Program-made: the position numbers and the translations under genes | Source: Streptomyces sp. NRRL WC-3742 | Lineage (GTDB): Bacteria; Actinomycetota; Actinomycetes; Streptomycetales; Streptomycetaceae | Reading direction: 5' to 3' | Length of the DNA: 22,803 nt | Assembly (NCBI RefSeq): GCF_000720635.1 | Contig: NZ_JOCF01000093.1 | Coordinates: 1 to 22,803, forward strand | Notes under the pieces: generated by a model | Seen by the model: only the letters and a program-made list of their open reading frames with translations | Told to the model about the DNA's origin: nothing | Databases searched by the model: none | Shown: in pieces, positions 1 to 8,529 of the stretch | Numbering within the stretch: the stretch's first letter is position 1 | Layout of the letters: every line of letters starts with the position of its first letter

Positions 1-3000
1 CCCCCGGACGACCCCCTGGCCGGCTTCGCCCCCCCCACCCGCGCCTGGTTCACCGGCGCCTTCTCCGCCCCCACCACCGCCCAGTCCGAAGCCTGGCGCG
101 CCATCCAGCAGAACACCGACGTCCTCGTCGTCGCCCCCACCGGCTCCGGCAAGACCCTCGCAGCCTTCCTCTCCGCCCTCGACCACCTCAGCAGCACCCC
201 ACCCCCCGCCGACCCCAAGCGCCGCTGCCGCGTCCTCTACGTCTCCCCGCTGAAGGCCCTCGCGGTGGACGTCGAACGCAACCTCCGCGCCCCCCTGACG
301 GGCCTGCGCCAGGCCGCCGTCCGCCTGGGCCTGCCCGAGCCCGAGGTCCAGGTCGCCATCCGCTCCGGCGACACCCCCGCCGCCGACCGGCGCCGCTTCG
401 CCACCCACCCGCCGGACATCCTGATCACCACCCCCGAGTCCCTCTTCCTCCTCCTCACCTCCGCCGCCCGGGAGGCCCTGCGCGGCATCGACACCGTGAT
501 CCTGGACGAGGTGCACGCCGTCGCCGGCACCAAGCGCGGCGCCCACCTCGCCCTCACCCTGGAACGCCTCGACGAGCTCCTGGACCGCCCGGCCCGCCGC
601 ATCGGCCTCTCCGCGACCGTACGGCCCGTCGAGGAGGTGGCCCGCTTCCTGAGCCCCCGGCGCGGCGCCGTCGTCGTCCAGCCCCCCGCCGCCAAGGAGT
701 TCGACCTCTCCGTGGTCGTCCCCGTCCCCGACCTGGACGACCTCCCCGCCGCCCCCGCCACCGGCGGCGCCTCCGACAGCGACCCCCAGCGCCAGACCTC
801 GATCTGGCCCCACGTCGAGGAACGCATCGTCGACCTCGTCGAGGCCCACCGCTCGACCATCGTCTTCGCCAACTCCCGCCGCCTCGCCGAGCGCCTCTGC
901 AACCGCCTCAACGAGATCGCCCACGAGCGCGCCACCGGCACCACCACCCCCGAGTCCCACGCCCCGGCCCAGCTGATGGGCGGCTCGGGCGCGGCCAAGG
1001 GCGCCCCCGCGGTGATCGCCCGGGCCCACCACGGCTCGGTCTCCAAGGAGCAGCGCTCCCTCGTCGAGGAGGAGTTGAAGGCCGGCCGGCTCCCCGCCGT
1101 GGTCGCCACCTCCAGCCTGGAGCTGGGCATCGACATGGGCGCCGTCGAACTGGTCGTCCAGGTCGAGTCCCCGCCCTCGGTCGCCTCCGGCCTGCAGCGC
1201 GTCGGCCGGGCGGGCCACCAGGTCGGCGCCGTCTCCACCGGCGTCTTCTTCCCCAAGTACCGGGGCGACCTCGTCCAGTCCGCCGTGGTCACCGAGCGGA
1301 TGCGCTCCGGCCGGATCGAGGCCCTGCGCATCCCCCGCAACCCCCTGGACGTCCTCGCCCAGCAGCTCGTCGCGATGACGGCCCTGGACGCCTGGCCGGT
1401 GGACGACCTGCTCGCCGTGGTCCGCCGCGCCGCGCCCTTCGCCACCCTCCCCCAGTCCGCCTTCGACGCCGTCCTCGACATGCTCGCCGGCCGCTACCCC
1501 TCGGACGCCTTCGCCGAACTGCGCCCCCGCGTGGTCTGGGACCGCGTGGCCGGTACGGTCACCGGCCGCCCCGGCGCCCAGCGCCTCGCCGTCACCTCCG
1601 GCGGCACCATCCCCGACCGCGGCCTCTTCGGCGTCTTCATCGCCGGCAGCGCTGCGTCCGATTCCAAAGCAGGGAAGAAGGGCGGGGGCCGCGTCGGAGA
1701 ACTCGACGAGGAGATGGTCTACGAGTCCCGCGTCGGCGACGTGTTCACCCTCGGCACCACCTCCTGGCGAATCGAGGAGATCACCCACGACAAGGTCCTG
1801 GTCACCCCCGCCCCCGGCATCCCCGGCCGCCTGCCCTTCTGGAAGGGCGACACCCTCGGCCGCCCCCTCGAACTCGGCCGCGCCCTGGGCGCGTTCACCC
1901 GCGAACTGGGCGCCCTCCAGCCCGAGGAGGCCACTGCCCGCCTCAAGCGGGCGGGCCTCGACGACTGGGCCGCCGCCAACCTCCTCGACTACCTCGCCGA
2001 GCAGCGCACCGCCTGCGGCCACCTCCCCGACGACCGCACCATCGTCGTCGAACGCTTCCGCGACGAACTCGGCGACTGGCGCATCGTCATCCACTCCCCG
2101 TTCGGCGCCCAGGTGCACGCCCCCTGGGCCCTCGCCCTCGCCGCCCGCCTGCGCGAGAAGCACGGCCTGGACCCCCAGGTCATGCACGCCGACGACGGCA
2201 TCGTCCTGCGCCTGCCCGACGCCGACCTCCTCGCCCCCGACTTCGATTTCAGCAGCCCCACCGAACGAACGACTTCCGACGAGGCCCCCGTCGGCGCCGA
2301 CGCCGCCCTCTTCGACCCCGGCGAGATCGAACAGCTCGTCACCGACCAGGTCGGCGGCTCCGCCCTGTTCGCCTCCCGCTTCCGCGAGTGCGCCGGCCGC
2401 GCCCTGCTGCTCCCCCGCCGCAGCCCCGGCCGCCGCACCCCGCTCTGGCAGCAGCGCCAGCGCGCCGCCCAACTCCTCGAGGTCGCCTCCGAGTACGGCT
2501 CGTTCCCGATCGTCCTCGAGGCCGTCCGCGAGTGCCTCCAGGACGTCTTCGACGTCCCCGGCCTGGTCGAGCTGATGGGCGACCTCGAGTCCCGCGCCGT
2601 ACGCCTGGTCGAGGTCACCACCTCCGAGCCCTCCCCCTTCGCCCGCTCCCTCCTCTTCGGCTACGTCGCCCAGTTCCTCTACGAGGGCGACTCCCCGCTC
2701 GCCGAACGCCGCGCCGCCGCCCTCTCCCTCGACTCCCGGCTGCTGTCCGAACTCCTCGGCCAGGCCGAGCTGAGCGAACTGCTCGACCCCCAGGTCCTCA
2801 CCGACCTGGAGGCCGAGCTCCAGCGCCTCACCCCCGAGCGCCGCATCAGGAACGCCGAGGGCGTCGCCGACGCCCTGCGCCTCCTCGGCCCGCTCACCGA
2901 GGCCGAGTTGACGGTCCGCGGCGCCGAGCCGCTCTGGGCCCTCGAGCTGGAGGCCGCCCGCCGGGTGATCACCGTCCGGATCGCCGGCGAACAGCGCTGG

Positions 3001-4710
3001 GCCGCCATCGAGGACGCCGGCCGCCTGCGCGACGCCCTGGGCACCCCGCTGCCCGTCGGCGTCCCCGAAGCCTTCACCGAACCGGTCAAGGACCCGCTGG
3101 GCGACCTGCTGGCCCGCCACGCCCGCACCCACGGCCCCTTCACCGCCACCGAGGCCGGTGCCCGCTACGGCCTGGGCACCGCCGTGGTCACCGGCACCCT
3201 GCAGCGGCTCACCGCCGCCGGCCGCCTCGTACAGGGGCAGTTCAGGCCCGCAGGAAGCCATATCGACCCTGAGTGGCACACAGCCCACGAGTGGTGCGAC
3301 GCCGAGGTGCTGCGCCGGCTGCGACGCCGCTCCCTGGCCGCCCTGCGCCAGGAGGTCGAGCCCGTCCCCCCGCGCGCCCTGGCCGCCTTCCTCCCCCAGT
3401 GGCAGCACCTCTCCGGCCACCGCCTGCGCGGCCCGGACGGCCTGCTGCGGGTGGTCGAACAGCTCCAGGGCACCGCCCTGCCCGCCTCCGCCCTGGAGAA
3501 GCTGATTCTGCCGGCCCGCCTCGCCGACTACTCCCCGGGCCTGCTGGACGAGTTGACGGCCGCCGGCGAGATCGGCTGGTGCGGCGCCGGCGCCCTGCCG
3601 GGCAAGGACGGCTGGCTCAGCCTCCACCTCGCCGAGAACGCCCACCTGCTGCGCCCCGAGCCCGTCCCGCCCGCCCTCACCCCGCTGCACTCCGCCCTGC
3701 TGCGGGCCCTCGAGGGCGGCTACGGCCTGTTCTTCCGCCAGCTCGTCCAGCAACTGCCCGAGGACACCCCCGAGCCCGAGGCCGTCGAGGCCCTCTGGGA
3801 CCTGGTCTGGGCCGGGTACGTCACCAACGACACCCTCGCCCCGCTGCGCGCCCTGCTCGGCTCCGGCCGTACGGCGGGCGCCACCGCCCACCGCGCCCCC
3901 AGGGCGACCCCGCGCGGCCGCTACGGCGGCGCGGGCCGCCCCTTCGGCCGCCCCTCTGATCGTCCGGGGGCCTCCTCGGGCCGCACCGGCCCGCCCACGG
4001 TGGCCGGGCGCTGGTCGCTGCTGCCCTCCCTCGCCGCCGACCCGACCGTCCGGGCCACCGCCCAGGTGCAGAGCCTGCTGGACCGCCACGGCCTGCTCAC
4101 CCGCGGCACGGTGGCCGCCGAACGGGTGCCCGGCGGCTTCGCCGGGGTCTACCGGGTGCTGGCCGCGATGGAGGAGCGCGGCCGGGCCCGCCGCGGGTAC
4201 TTCGTCGAGGGCCTGGGCGGCGCCCAGTTCGCGATGGAGGGCGCGGCCGACCGCCTGCGCTCGGTCAACGGCCGTCTCGAGCGCACCCGTGCCGCCGAGT
4301 GGCCGGCCGCCCCGGCGGCGGAGCCCCCGCAGCCGCTGGTCCTGGCCGCCGCCGACCCGGCGAACGCCTACGGCGCCGCCCTGCCCTGGCCCGAGCCGCC
4401 CACCACCCCCGGCGGCGAGGCCAAGGCCCACCGGCCGGGCCGCAAGGCGGGCGCCCTGGTGGTCCTGGTGGACGGCGAGTTGGCGCTCTACGTCGAGCGC
4501 GGAGGCAAGTCCCTGCTCGCCTGGTCCCAGGACGGCTCCACCCTGGCCGTGGCCGCCTCCGCCCTGGCCACCGCCGCCCGGGAGGGCGCCCTGGGCAGCG
4601 TCACCGTCGAACGGGCCAACGGCGAGCCCGCCCTCGGCTCGGACCTGGGCCGCGCCCTGGAGGAGGCCGGTTTCCACCCCACCCCGCGCGGCCTGCGGCT
4701 GCGCCCGTAG
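1..4710 (+). CDS. lhr: Lhr-family ATP-dependent helicase (5' partial)
   Basis: Large superfamily 2 helicase. Relatives in mycobacteria are ssDNA-dependent ATPases that translocate 3'-5' and unwind DNA or RNA:DNA hybrids, probably in DNA repair. The frame is open from base 1 with no start codon, so the N-terminus is outside the window; the visible 1569 codons match the usual ~1500-1600 aa, so few residues are missing. Motifs seen: Walker A APTGSGKT (nt 133-156), DEVH box (505-516), LSAT (607-618) and motif VI QRVGRAGHQ (1195-1221). After the two RecA lobes come the Lhr winged-helix and beta-barrel core and the long C-terminal extension typical of full-length Lhr. An Arg/Gly/Pro-rich linker lies at about 3868-4000. 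Three short AT-richer patches (about 1651-1686, 2253-2285, 3225-3296) look like variable surface loops. A hairpin terminator follows 16 bp after the stop. Confidence 0.95.
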   Translation, partial: PPDDPLAGFAPPTRAWFTGAFSAPTTAQSEAWRAIQQNTDVLVVAPTGSGKTLAAFLSALDHLSSTPPPADPKRRCRVLYVSPLKALAVDVERNLRAPLTGLRQAAVRLGLPEPEVQVAIRSGDTPAADRRRFATHPPDILITTPESLFLLLTSAAREALRGIDTVILDEVHAVAGTKRGAHLALTLERLDELLDRPARRIGLSATVRPVEEVARFLSPRRGAVVVQPPAAKEFDLSVVVPVPDLDDLPAAPATGGASDSDPQRQTSIWPHVEERIVDLVEAHRSTIVFANSRRLAERLCNRLNEIAHERATGTTTPESHAPAQLMGGSGAAKGAPAVIARAHHGSVSKEQRSLVEEELKAGRLPAVVATSSLELGIDMGAVELVVQVESPPSVASGLQRVGRAGHQVGAVSTGVFFPKYRGDLVQSAVVTERMRSGRIEALRIPRNPLDVLAQQLVAMTALDAWPVDDLLAVVRRAAPFATLPQSAFDAVLDMLAGRYPSDAFAELRPRVVWDRVAGTVTGRPGAQRLAVTSGGTIPDRGLFGVFIAGSAASDSKAGKKGGGRVGELDEEMVYESRVGDVFTLGTTSWRIEEITHDKVLVTPAPGIPGRLPFWKGDTLGRPLELGRALGAFTRELGALQPEEATARLKRAGLDDWAAANLLDYLAEQRTACGHLPDDRTIVVERFRDELGDWRIVIHSPFGAQVHAPWALALAARLREKHGLDPQVMHADDGIVLRLPDADLLAPDFDFSSPTERTTSDEAPVGADAALFDPGEIEQLVTDQVGGSALFASRFRECAGRALLLPRRSPGRRTPLWQQRQRAAQLLEVASEYGSFPIVLEAVRECLQDVFDVPGLVELMGDLESRAVRLVEVTTSEPSPFARSLLFGYVAQFLYEGDSPLAERRAAALSLDSRLLSELLGQAELSELLDPQVLTDLEAELQRLTPERRIRNAEGVADALRLLGPLTEAELTVRGAEPLWALELEAARRVITVRIAGEQRWAAIEDAGRLRDALGTPLPVGVPEAFTEPVKDPLGDLLARHARTHGPFTATEAGARYGLGTAVVTGTLQRLTAAGRLVQGQFRPAGSHIDPEWHTAHEWCDAEVLRRLRRRSLAALRQEVEPVPPRALAAFLPQWQHLSGHRLRGPDGLLRVVEQLQGTALPASALEKLILPARLADYSPGLLDELTAAGEIGWCGAGALPGKDGWLSLHLAENAHLLRPEPVPPALTPLHSALLRALEGGYGLFFRQLVQQLPEDTPEPEAVEALWDLVWAGYVTNDTLAPLRALLGSGRTAGATAHRAPRATPRGRYGGAGRPFGRPSDRPGASSGRTGPPTVAGRWSLLPSLAADPTVRATAQVQSLLDRHGLLTRGTVAAERVPGGFAGVYRVLAAMEERGRARRGYFVEGLGGAQFAMEGAADRLRSVNGRLERTRAAEWPAAPAAEPPQPLVLAAADPANAYGAALPWPEPPTTPGGEAKAHRPGRKAGALVVLVDGELALYVERGGKSLLAWSQDGSTLAVAASALATAAREGALGSVTVERANGEPALGSDLGRALEEAGFHPTPRGLRLRP

Positions 4711-4726
4711 GGCCGGGAAACGGACG

Positions 4727-4758
4727 AGGGCCGCGGAGTCCGATGACTCCGCGGCCCT
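4727..4758. terminator. Hairpin terminator between convergent genes
   Basis: A perfect 14-bp inverted repeat: AGGGCCGCGGAGTC at 4727-4740, loop CGAT, complementary arm at 4745-4758. It lies between the lhr stop (4710) and the end of the convergent small gene (4774), so it can serve both strands. There is no long U-tract, which is common for Streptomyces terminators. Confidence 0.85.
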
Positions 4759-4773
4759 TCGTTCGACGTTCCT

Positions 4774-5064
4774 TCACCCGGTCGGCGGCGGTTCCGCCGG
4801 TACGGGCACCGGCTCCCCGCGGCGTCGGCGCACCGGCCCGGTCGCCGTGCGGTCGGCGTGGACCGGGATGAGCCCGAGCCCCCAGCCACCGGCCGCGAGC
4901 AGCCCCAGCACCGCACCGTCCACCAGCTGGCCCCGGACGGCCACGAGCCACCAGGCGAGCCCGGCGGCCAGGGCCACCAGCACCCAGCGCGCCCGCCACG
5001 GGAGCAACCGCCGCACCCGCAGCCGTATTCGGGCCACCGTGCGCACCGTCGCGGATCTCCGCAC
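4774..5064 (-). CDS. Small membrane protein, unknown function
   Basis: I do not recognise this 96-residue protein. It starts at GTG 5062-5064, set by a strong Shine-Dalgarno AAGGAGG about 5 nt upstream. The N-terminus is very basic (about 10 Arg in the first 26 residues). Two hydrophobic stretches follow, about residues 27-43 and 50-66, joined by a short polar turn, and then an Arg/Pro-rich tail. This suggests a two-span inner-membrane protein with its positive N-terminus in the cytoplasm. It lies 55 bp downstream of clgR on the same strand, so co-transcription is plausible, and it converges on lhr across the 4727-4758 hairpin. The start and codon bias make it a credible gene; nothing visible indicates a function. 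Confidence 0.7.
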   Translation of the reverse strand: MRRSATVRTVARIRLRVRRLLPWRARWVLVALAAGLAWWLVAVRGQLVDGAVLGLLAAGGWGLGLIPVHADRTATGPVRRRRGEPVPVPAEPPPTG

Positions 5065-5119
5065 GACCGCCTCCTTCGCTCGCCCCTGGCCCTCACGGCC
5101 CGGGAGTGCGAGGCCGGAG

Positions 5120-5488
5120 TCAGGCGGCGACCACGTCCATCGCGGCGTTCTTGGGCGACATGGTCGCCCGGTCGGAGCCGGGGGCGGGCAGCGGAACCGG
5201 TTCGAGTACCGGCCTCAGCAGATCACCTTCCGAGAGGGTGGCCATCGCCGCAAGTTCGGCGAGCGACAGTTCGTCGCTGACCTCGCGCATGACCTCGGAC
5301 ATCCGGACGTCGAGTGCGTCGCAGATGGCGGAGAGCAGCTCCGAGGAGGCTTCCTTCTGTCCCCGCTCGACCTCGGAGAGGTATCCGAGCGAAACCCTGG
5401 CGGCCGCCGACACCTCGCGGAGTGTGCGGCCCTGGCGCTGGCGCTGCCGACGCAGTACATCGCCCAGTAGGCGACGGAGCAGGATCAT
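5120..5488 (-). CDS. clgR: ClgR, XRE-family activator of clp/lon protease genes
   Basis: A 122-residue helix-turn-helix regulator. The HTH_3 domain spans about residues 10-65 ([20 protein letters not shown]), followed by an acidic helix [20 protein letters not shown] and a flexible tail. In Streptomyces and other actinobacteria ClgR activates clpP, clpC and lon and is itself removed by ClpP. The protein ends VVAA; the terminal Ala-Ala is reported as the degradation determinant of the Streptomyces protein. The ATG at 5486-5488 is chosen because GGAGGGAGG lies just upstream; longer in-frame starts lack this site and the family begins [13 protein letters not shown]. Position next to pgsA/cinA downstream of ftsK matches the clgR neighbourhood in other actinobacteria, including Mycobacterium. 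Confidence 0.93.
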   Translation of the reverse strand: MILLRRLLGDVLRRQRQRQGRTLREVSAAARVSLGYLSEVERGQKEASSELLSAICDALDVRMSEVMREVSDELSLAELAAMATLSEGDLLRPVLEPVPLPAPGSDRATMSPKNAAMDVVAA

Positions 5489-5806
5489 CGGTGCCTCCCT
5501 CCTCGGACTGCGGATCGAGATGTCACGCCCCCACCGTACCGCCTTGGCCGCTTCGCGTGCGGGGACCCTGTCCGTGTTCACTCTGGGCTGCAAGGCCGTC
5601 CCCCTCCTTGTTCCGGTGTCGTACCCGGGTTTGCGGGCCCCTCGTGGTACCCGACGCGGGCCACCCGGCCACCGTCACGCAATCCGTTCGCCACCTGGTT
5701 TCTGCCCAACCAGGCCATCGGATGTAACACGATCCTCCGGCCGGGCCATTCCGTCACGCCAGTTCGGCAGATCTCGGTTCGGTGGAGATCTCCTCGAACG
5801 GGGCCG
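5489..5806. promoter_or_regulatory. Intergenic region, clgR leader/promoter
   Basis: A 318-bp gap without a credible gene between the end of the cinA-like gene and clgR. It should hold the clgR promoter and possibly the end of the rimO-pgsA-cinA transcript. I see a 7-bp inverted repeat (5694-5714), two GGGTAC hexamers on the minus strand without convincing -35 partners, and one GTTCGC half-site at 5686-5691. The clgR ribosome binding site is at about 5494-5503. No -10/-35 pair stands out. Confidence 0.5.
5694..5714. repeat. Inverted repeat upstream of clgR
   Basis: CCTGGTT (5694-5700) and AACCAGG (5708-5714) are perfect inverted arms with a 7-nt spacer. It lies 92 bp past the cinA-like stop and about 205 bp before the clgR start, so it could be a weak terminator or a dimer binding site. 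The 14-bp half-site spacing does not decide between these. Confidence 0.45.
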
Positions 5807-6310
5807 TCAGCGCGCGATCTCGGCGACGAGCAGTTCCAGCGCCGCGGTCACCGCCCCGTGACGGATTGTGGCACGGCCCCCTGACAGCCGGGGCGAAGTG
5901 ACCAGACTTCCCCCCGGACCGGCGACGGCGAGGTGTACGGTGCCCACCGGCTGCCCGTCCTGCGGCTCCGGCCCGGCCACCCCGGTCGTCGCGAGCCCGT
6001 ACGTGGCCCCCAGCAGCCGACGCACGCCCTCGGCCATCTGCGCGGCCACCACCGGGTGCACCGGCCCGTACACGTCGAGCAGGCCCTCGTCCACGCCGAG
6101 CACCGACGCCTTCAGCACGGTCGCGTACGCGGTGACGGAGCCCCGGAAGGTCGCGGAGGCCCCGGGGACGTCCACCAGGGCGGCGGCCAGCAGCCCGCCG
6201 GTCAGCGACTCGGCGACGGCCAGCGTGGCCCCCTCGGCCCGCAGCGCCGCGTGCGCCCGCTCGGCGAGCGTGTAGTCCGACCTGTGCTCCACCCCGTGCC
6301 CCCCGTTCAC
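5807..6310 (-). CDS. cinA: CinA C-domain protein (nicotinamide-nucleotide amidohydrolase family)
   Basis: A stand-alone CinA C-terminal domain of 167 residues; the N-terminal MoCF-type domain of two-domain CinA is absent. E. coli PncC, of the same architecture, deamidates NMN to NaMN in NAD recycling. Family motifs are clear: AVAESLTGG at residues 31-39 with the catalytic-type Ser35, the RGSVTAYAT segment, and ATTGVAGPEPQDGQPVGTV at about 107-125. The motif after the first half reads YGPVHP where most relatives have GAVS. The GTG at 6308-6310 overlaps the pgsA stop by 4 nt (GTGA), which suggests translational coupling; a GTG six codons later is an alternative start. It is the last gene of the rimO-pgsA-cinA cluster. 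Confidence 0.88.
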   Translation of the reverse strand: MNGGHGVEHRSDYTLAERAHAALRAEGATLAVAESLTGGLLAAALVDVPGASATFRGSVTAYATVLKASVLGVDEGLLDVYGPVHPVVAAQMAEGVRRLLGATYGLATTGVAGPEPQDGQPVGTVHLAVAGPGGSLVTSPRLSGGRATIRHGAVTAALELLVAEIAR

Positions 6311-6945
6311 CGGTCCGCGCGCTCCGCGGCCATGCCCTCGCGGCGCAGGCGCACCGCCTGCGCGATGTAGTCCAGCGCGGTGCCCACCGTCAGCAGCACC
6401 GCGAGCCCCATCAGCACGGCCCGCCCGGTGGCCATCCAGCCAGTCAGGGACAGCACGTACATGCCGACCGCCGTGCCCTGGGTGAGCGTCTTGAGCTTGC
6501 CGCCGCGGCTGGCCGGGATGACGCCGTAGCGGATCACCCAGAAGCGCATCAGCGTGATGCCCAGCTCCCGGGCGAGGATCACCACGGTGACCCACCAGGC
6601 GAGATCGCCCAGCACCGAGAGGCCGATCAGGGCCGAGCCCATGATCGCCTTGTCGGCGATCGGGTCGGCGATCTTCCCGAAGTCGGTCACCAGGCCCTTG
6701 CGGCGCGCGATCTCGCCGTCGAACAGGTCGGTGATCATCGCGACCGCGAAGGCGGCCCAGGCGACGGAGCGCCACTTGGGGTCGTGCCCGCCCCCGGCGA
6801 AGAGCAGCGCCACGAAGACGGGCACGAGCAGCACCCGGACCATCGTGAGCACGTTGGCGATGTTCCAGACCCGCGGGGTCGCCGGCACCGCGGCCGCCGG
6901 TCTGCCCGGGTGGGCCGCGGCCGTGGCGCCGGGCCCCTTGGTCAT
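6307..6945 (-). CDS. pgsA: CDP-diacylglycerol--glycerol-3-phosphate 3-phosphatidyltransferase
   Basis: Integral membrane enzyme that makes phosphatidylglycerophosphate from CDP-diacylglycerol and glycerol-3-phosphate, the committed step to phosphatidylglycerol and cardiolipin. The 212-residue protein carries the complete CDP-alcohol phosphotransferase signature: D73, D76-G77, A80-R81, G90, D94 and D98. Hydrophobic spans at about 29-50, 57-73, 103-125, 155-170 and 175-197 fit the fold. The ATG at 6943-6945 overlaps the rimO stop as ATGA and the gene's own stop overlaps the cinA-like start as GTGA. Because phosphatidylinositol-phosphate synthase belongs to the same superfamily, assignment rests on overall similarity and on the classical rimO-pgsA-cinA gene order. 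Confidence 0.92.
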   Translation of the reverse strand: MTKGPGATAAAHPGRPAAAVPATPRVWNIANVLTMVRVLLVPVFVALLFAGGGHDPKWRSVAWAAFAVAMITDLFDGEIARRKGLVTDFGKIADPIADKAIMGSALIGLSVLGDLAWWVTVVILARELGITLMRFWVIRYGVIPASRGGKLKTLTQGTAVGMYVLSLTGWMATGRAVLMGLAVLLTVGTALDYIAQAVRLRREGMAAERADR

Positions 6946-8432
6946 TCCCCCGCTCCCGGGACCCGGCGCACGCGCACCTGCTCCAGCGCCTCGGCGATCA
7001 GGTCCACACCCTCGCTGGCGACGACCTTGGCCCGCCAGAACTGGCCGACCTCGGGCGCCTCGACGCCCGTGAGGGTGGTCAGGCCGTCCGTCTCGGGCGC
7101 CTGGTGGGCGGCGCGGCCCTCGACCACGCCCTCCTCGATCGACTCGATCAGCACCTCGACCTCGGTGCCGATCCGGGCCTCGGCCCGCTGGGCGGTCATC
7201 TCCTCGGCGAGGCGGCTGAGCCGGTCCAGGCGCTCGGCGACGACGTCCTCGGGCAGCTTGCCCTCGAAGGTCGCGGCCTCGGTGCCGTCCTCGTCGGAGT
7301 AGCCGAAGACGCCGATCGCGTCCAGCCCGGCGTGGGTGACGAAGCGTTCCAGCTCGGCGAAGTCCTCCTCGGTCTCGCCGGGGAAGCCGACGATGAAGTT
7401 GGAGCGGGCGCCGGCCTGCGGGGCCTTGTCGCGGATGGTCTTCAGCAGGTCCAGGAACTGGTCGGTGGACCCGAAGCGGCGCATCCGGCGCAGCACGGCG
7501 GGCGCCGAGTGCTGGAAGGAGAGGTCGAAGTAGGGCACCGCGTCGGCGGTGCCGGTCATGGCGTCGATCAGGCCGGGGCGCATCTCGGCGGGCTGCAGGT
7601 AGGAGACCCGCACCCGCTCGATGCCGTCCAGCGCGGCGATCTCGCCGAGCAGCGTCTCCAGCAGCCGGATGTCGCCGAGGTCCTTGCCGTACGAGGTGTT
7701 GTTCTCGCTCACCAGGACGATCTCGCGCACGCCCTGCTCGGCCAGCCACTTGGACTCGCCCAGCACGTCGGAGGGGCGGCGGGAGATGAAGGAGCCGCGG
7801 AAGGCGGGGATGGCGCAGAAGGAGCACCGCCGGTCGCAGCCGGAGGCGAGCTTGACGGAGGCCACCGGGTTGTCGTCCAGCCGCTTGCGCAGGGTGCGCG
7901 GGCCGGAGGCGGGGGCGAGGCCCTCGGGCAGGTCGGCGATGGGCTCGGCGGTGGCCTCGGCGCCGTGGCCGGGCAGGGCGACGCCCTCCGCGGCCGACTG
8001 GCGCTCGGCGGGGCTGATTGGCAGCAGCTTGCGGCGGTCGCGCGGCAGGTGCGGGGCGTGGTGGCCGCCGGAGAGGATGGTCTGGAGGCGGTCGGAGATG
8101 TTCGTGTAGTCGTCGAAGCCGAGCACGCCGTCGGCCTCGGGCAGCGCGTCGGCGAGCTCCTTGCCGTACCGCTCGGCCATGCAGCCCACGGCGACGACGG
8201 CCTGGGTTCGGCCGTGACCCTTGAGGTCGTTGGCCTCCAGGAGGGCGTCCACGGAGTCCTTTTTGGCGGCCTCGACGAAGCCGCAGGTGTTGACGACGGC
8301 GACGTCGGCGTCGGCGGCGTCGTCCACGAGCAACCAGCCATCGGCCTCCAGTCGCCCGGCGAGTTCCTCGGAGTCCACCTCGTTGCGGGCGCATCCGAGC
8401 GTGACAAGGGCGACAGTACGACGTTCAGGCAT
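6942..8432 (-). CDS. rimO: Ribosomal protein uS12 methylthiotransferase RimO
   Basis: A radical-SAM enzyme that beta-methylthiolates the conserved aspartate of ribosomal protein uS12. The 496-residue protein has the three domains of the family. The N-terminal UPF0004 domain has three cluster cysteines at C14 (LGCARN), C50 (NTCGF) and C84 (VGCMAE). The radical-SAM domain has CxxxCxxC at C199, C203 and C206 (nt 7815-7838). The C-terminal TRAM domain lies at about 425-490. I chose ATG 8430-8432 because the protein then begins [14 protein letters not shown] as in other streptomycetes; an upstream ATG at 8454-8456 would add eight residues, and neither has a strong Shine-Dalgarno. A variable stretch at about 130-180 ([12 protein letters not shown]...) separates the first two domains. 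The 3' end overlaps pgsA by 4 nt. Confidence 0.95.
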   Translation of the reverse strand: MPERRTVALVTLGCARNEVDSEELAGRLEADGWLLVDDAADADVAVVNTCGFVEAAKKDSVDALLEANDLKGHGRTQAVVAVGCMAERYGKELADALPEADGVLGFDDYTNISDRLQTILSGGHHAPHLPRDRRKLLPISPAERQSAAEGVALPGHGAEATAEPIADLPEGLAPASGPRTLRKRLDDNPVASVKLASGCDRRCSFCAIPAFRGSFISRRPSDVLGESKWLAEQGVREIVLVSENNTSYGKDLGDIRLLETLLGEIAALDGIERVRVSYLQPAEMRPGLIDAMTGTADAVPYFDLSFQHSAPAVLRRMRRFGSTDQFLDLLKTIRDKAPQAGARSNFIVGFPGETEEDFAELERFVTHAGLDAIGVFGYSDEDGTEAATFEGKLPEDVVAERLDRLSRLAEEMTAQRAEARIGTEVEVLIESIEEGVVEGRAAHQAPETDGLTTLTGVEAPEVGQFWRAKVVASEGVDLIAEALEQVRVRRVPGAGE

Positions 8433-8529
8433 AGGCCCAAGATTAACGCGCGGCATCCGGTGCCGTTCGCCCCGGAGGCCGCGCGCCTCGGTTCACCTGA
8501 TCGTCACCGGCCCTCCGGGGCCCCTGCGG

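Noticed and set aside
5595..5660. GGGTAC hexamers on the minus strand as stress-sigma -10 elements of clgR
   Set aside because: No GNNT or GTTT partner occurs 14-16 bp upstream of either hexamer.
8509..8522. Hairpin GGCCC-TCCG-GGGCC after the RodZ-like gene as terminator
   Set aside because: Only 5 bp and expected by chance in DNA of this composition.
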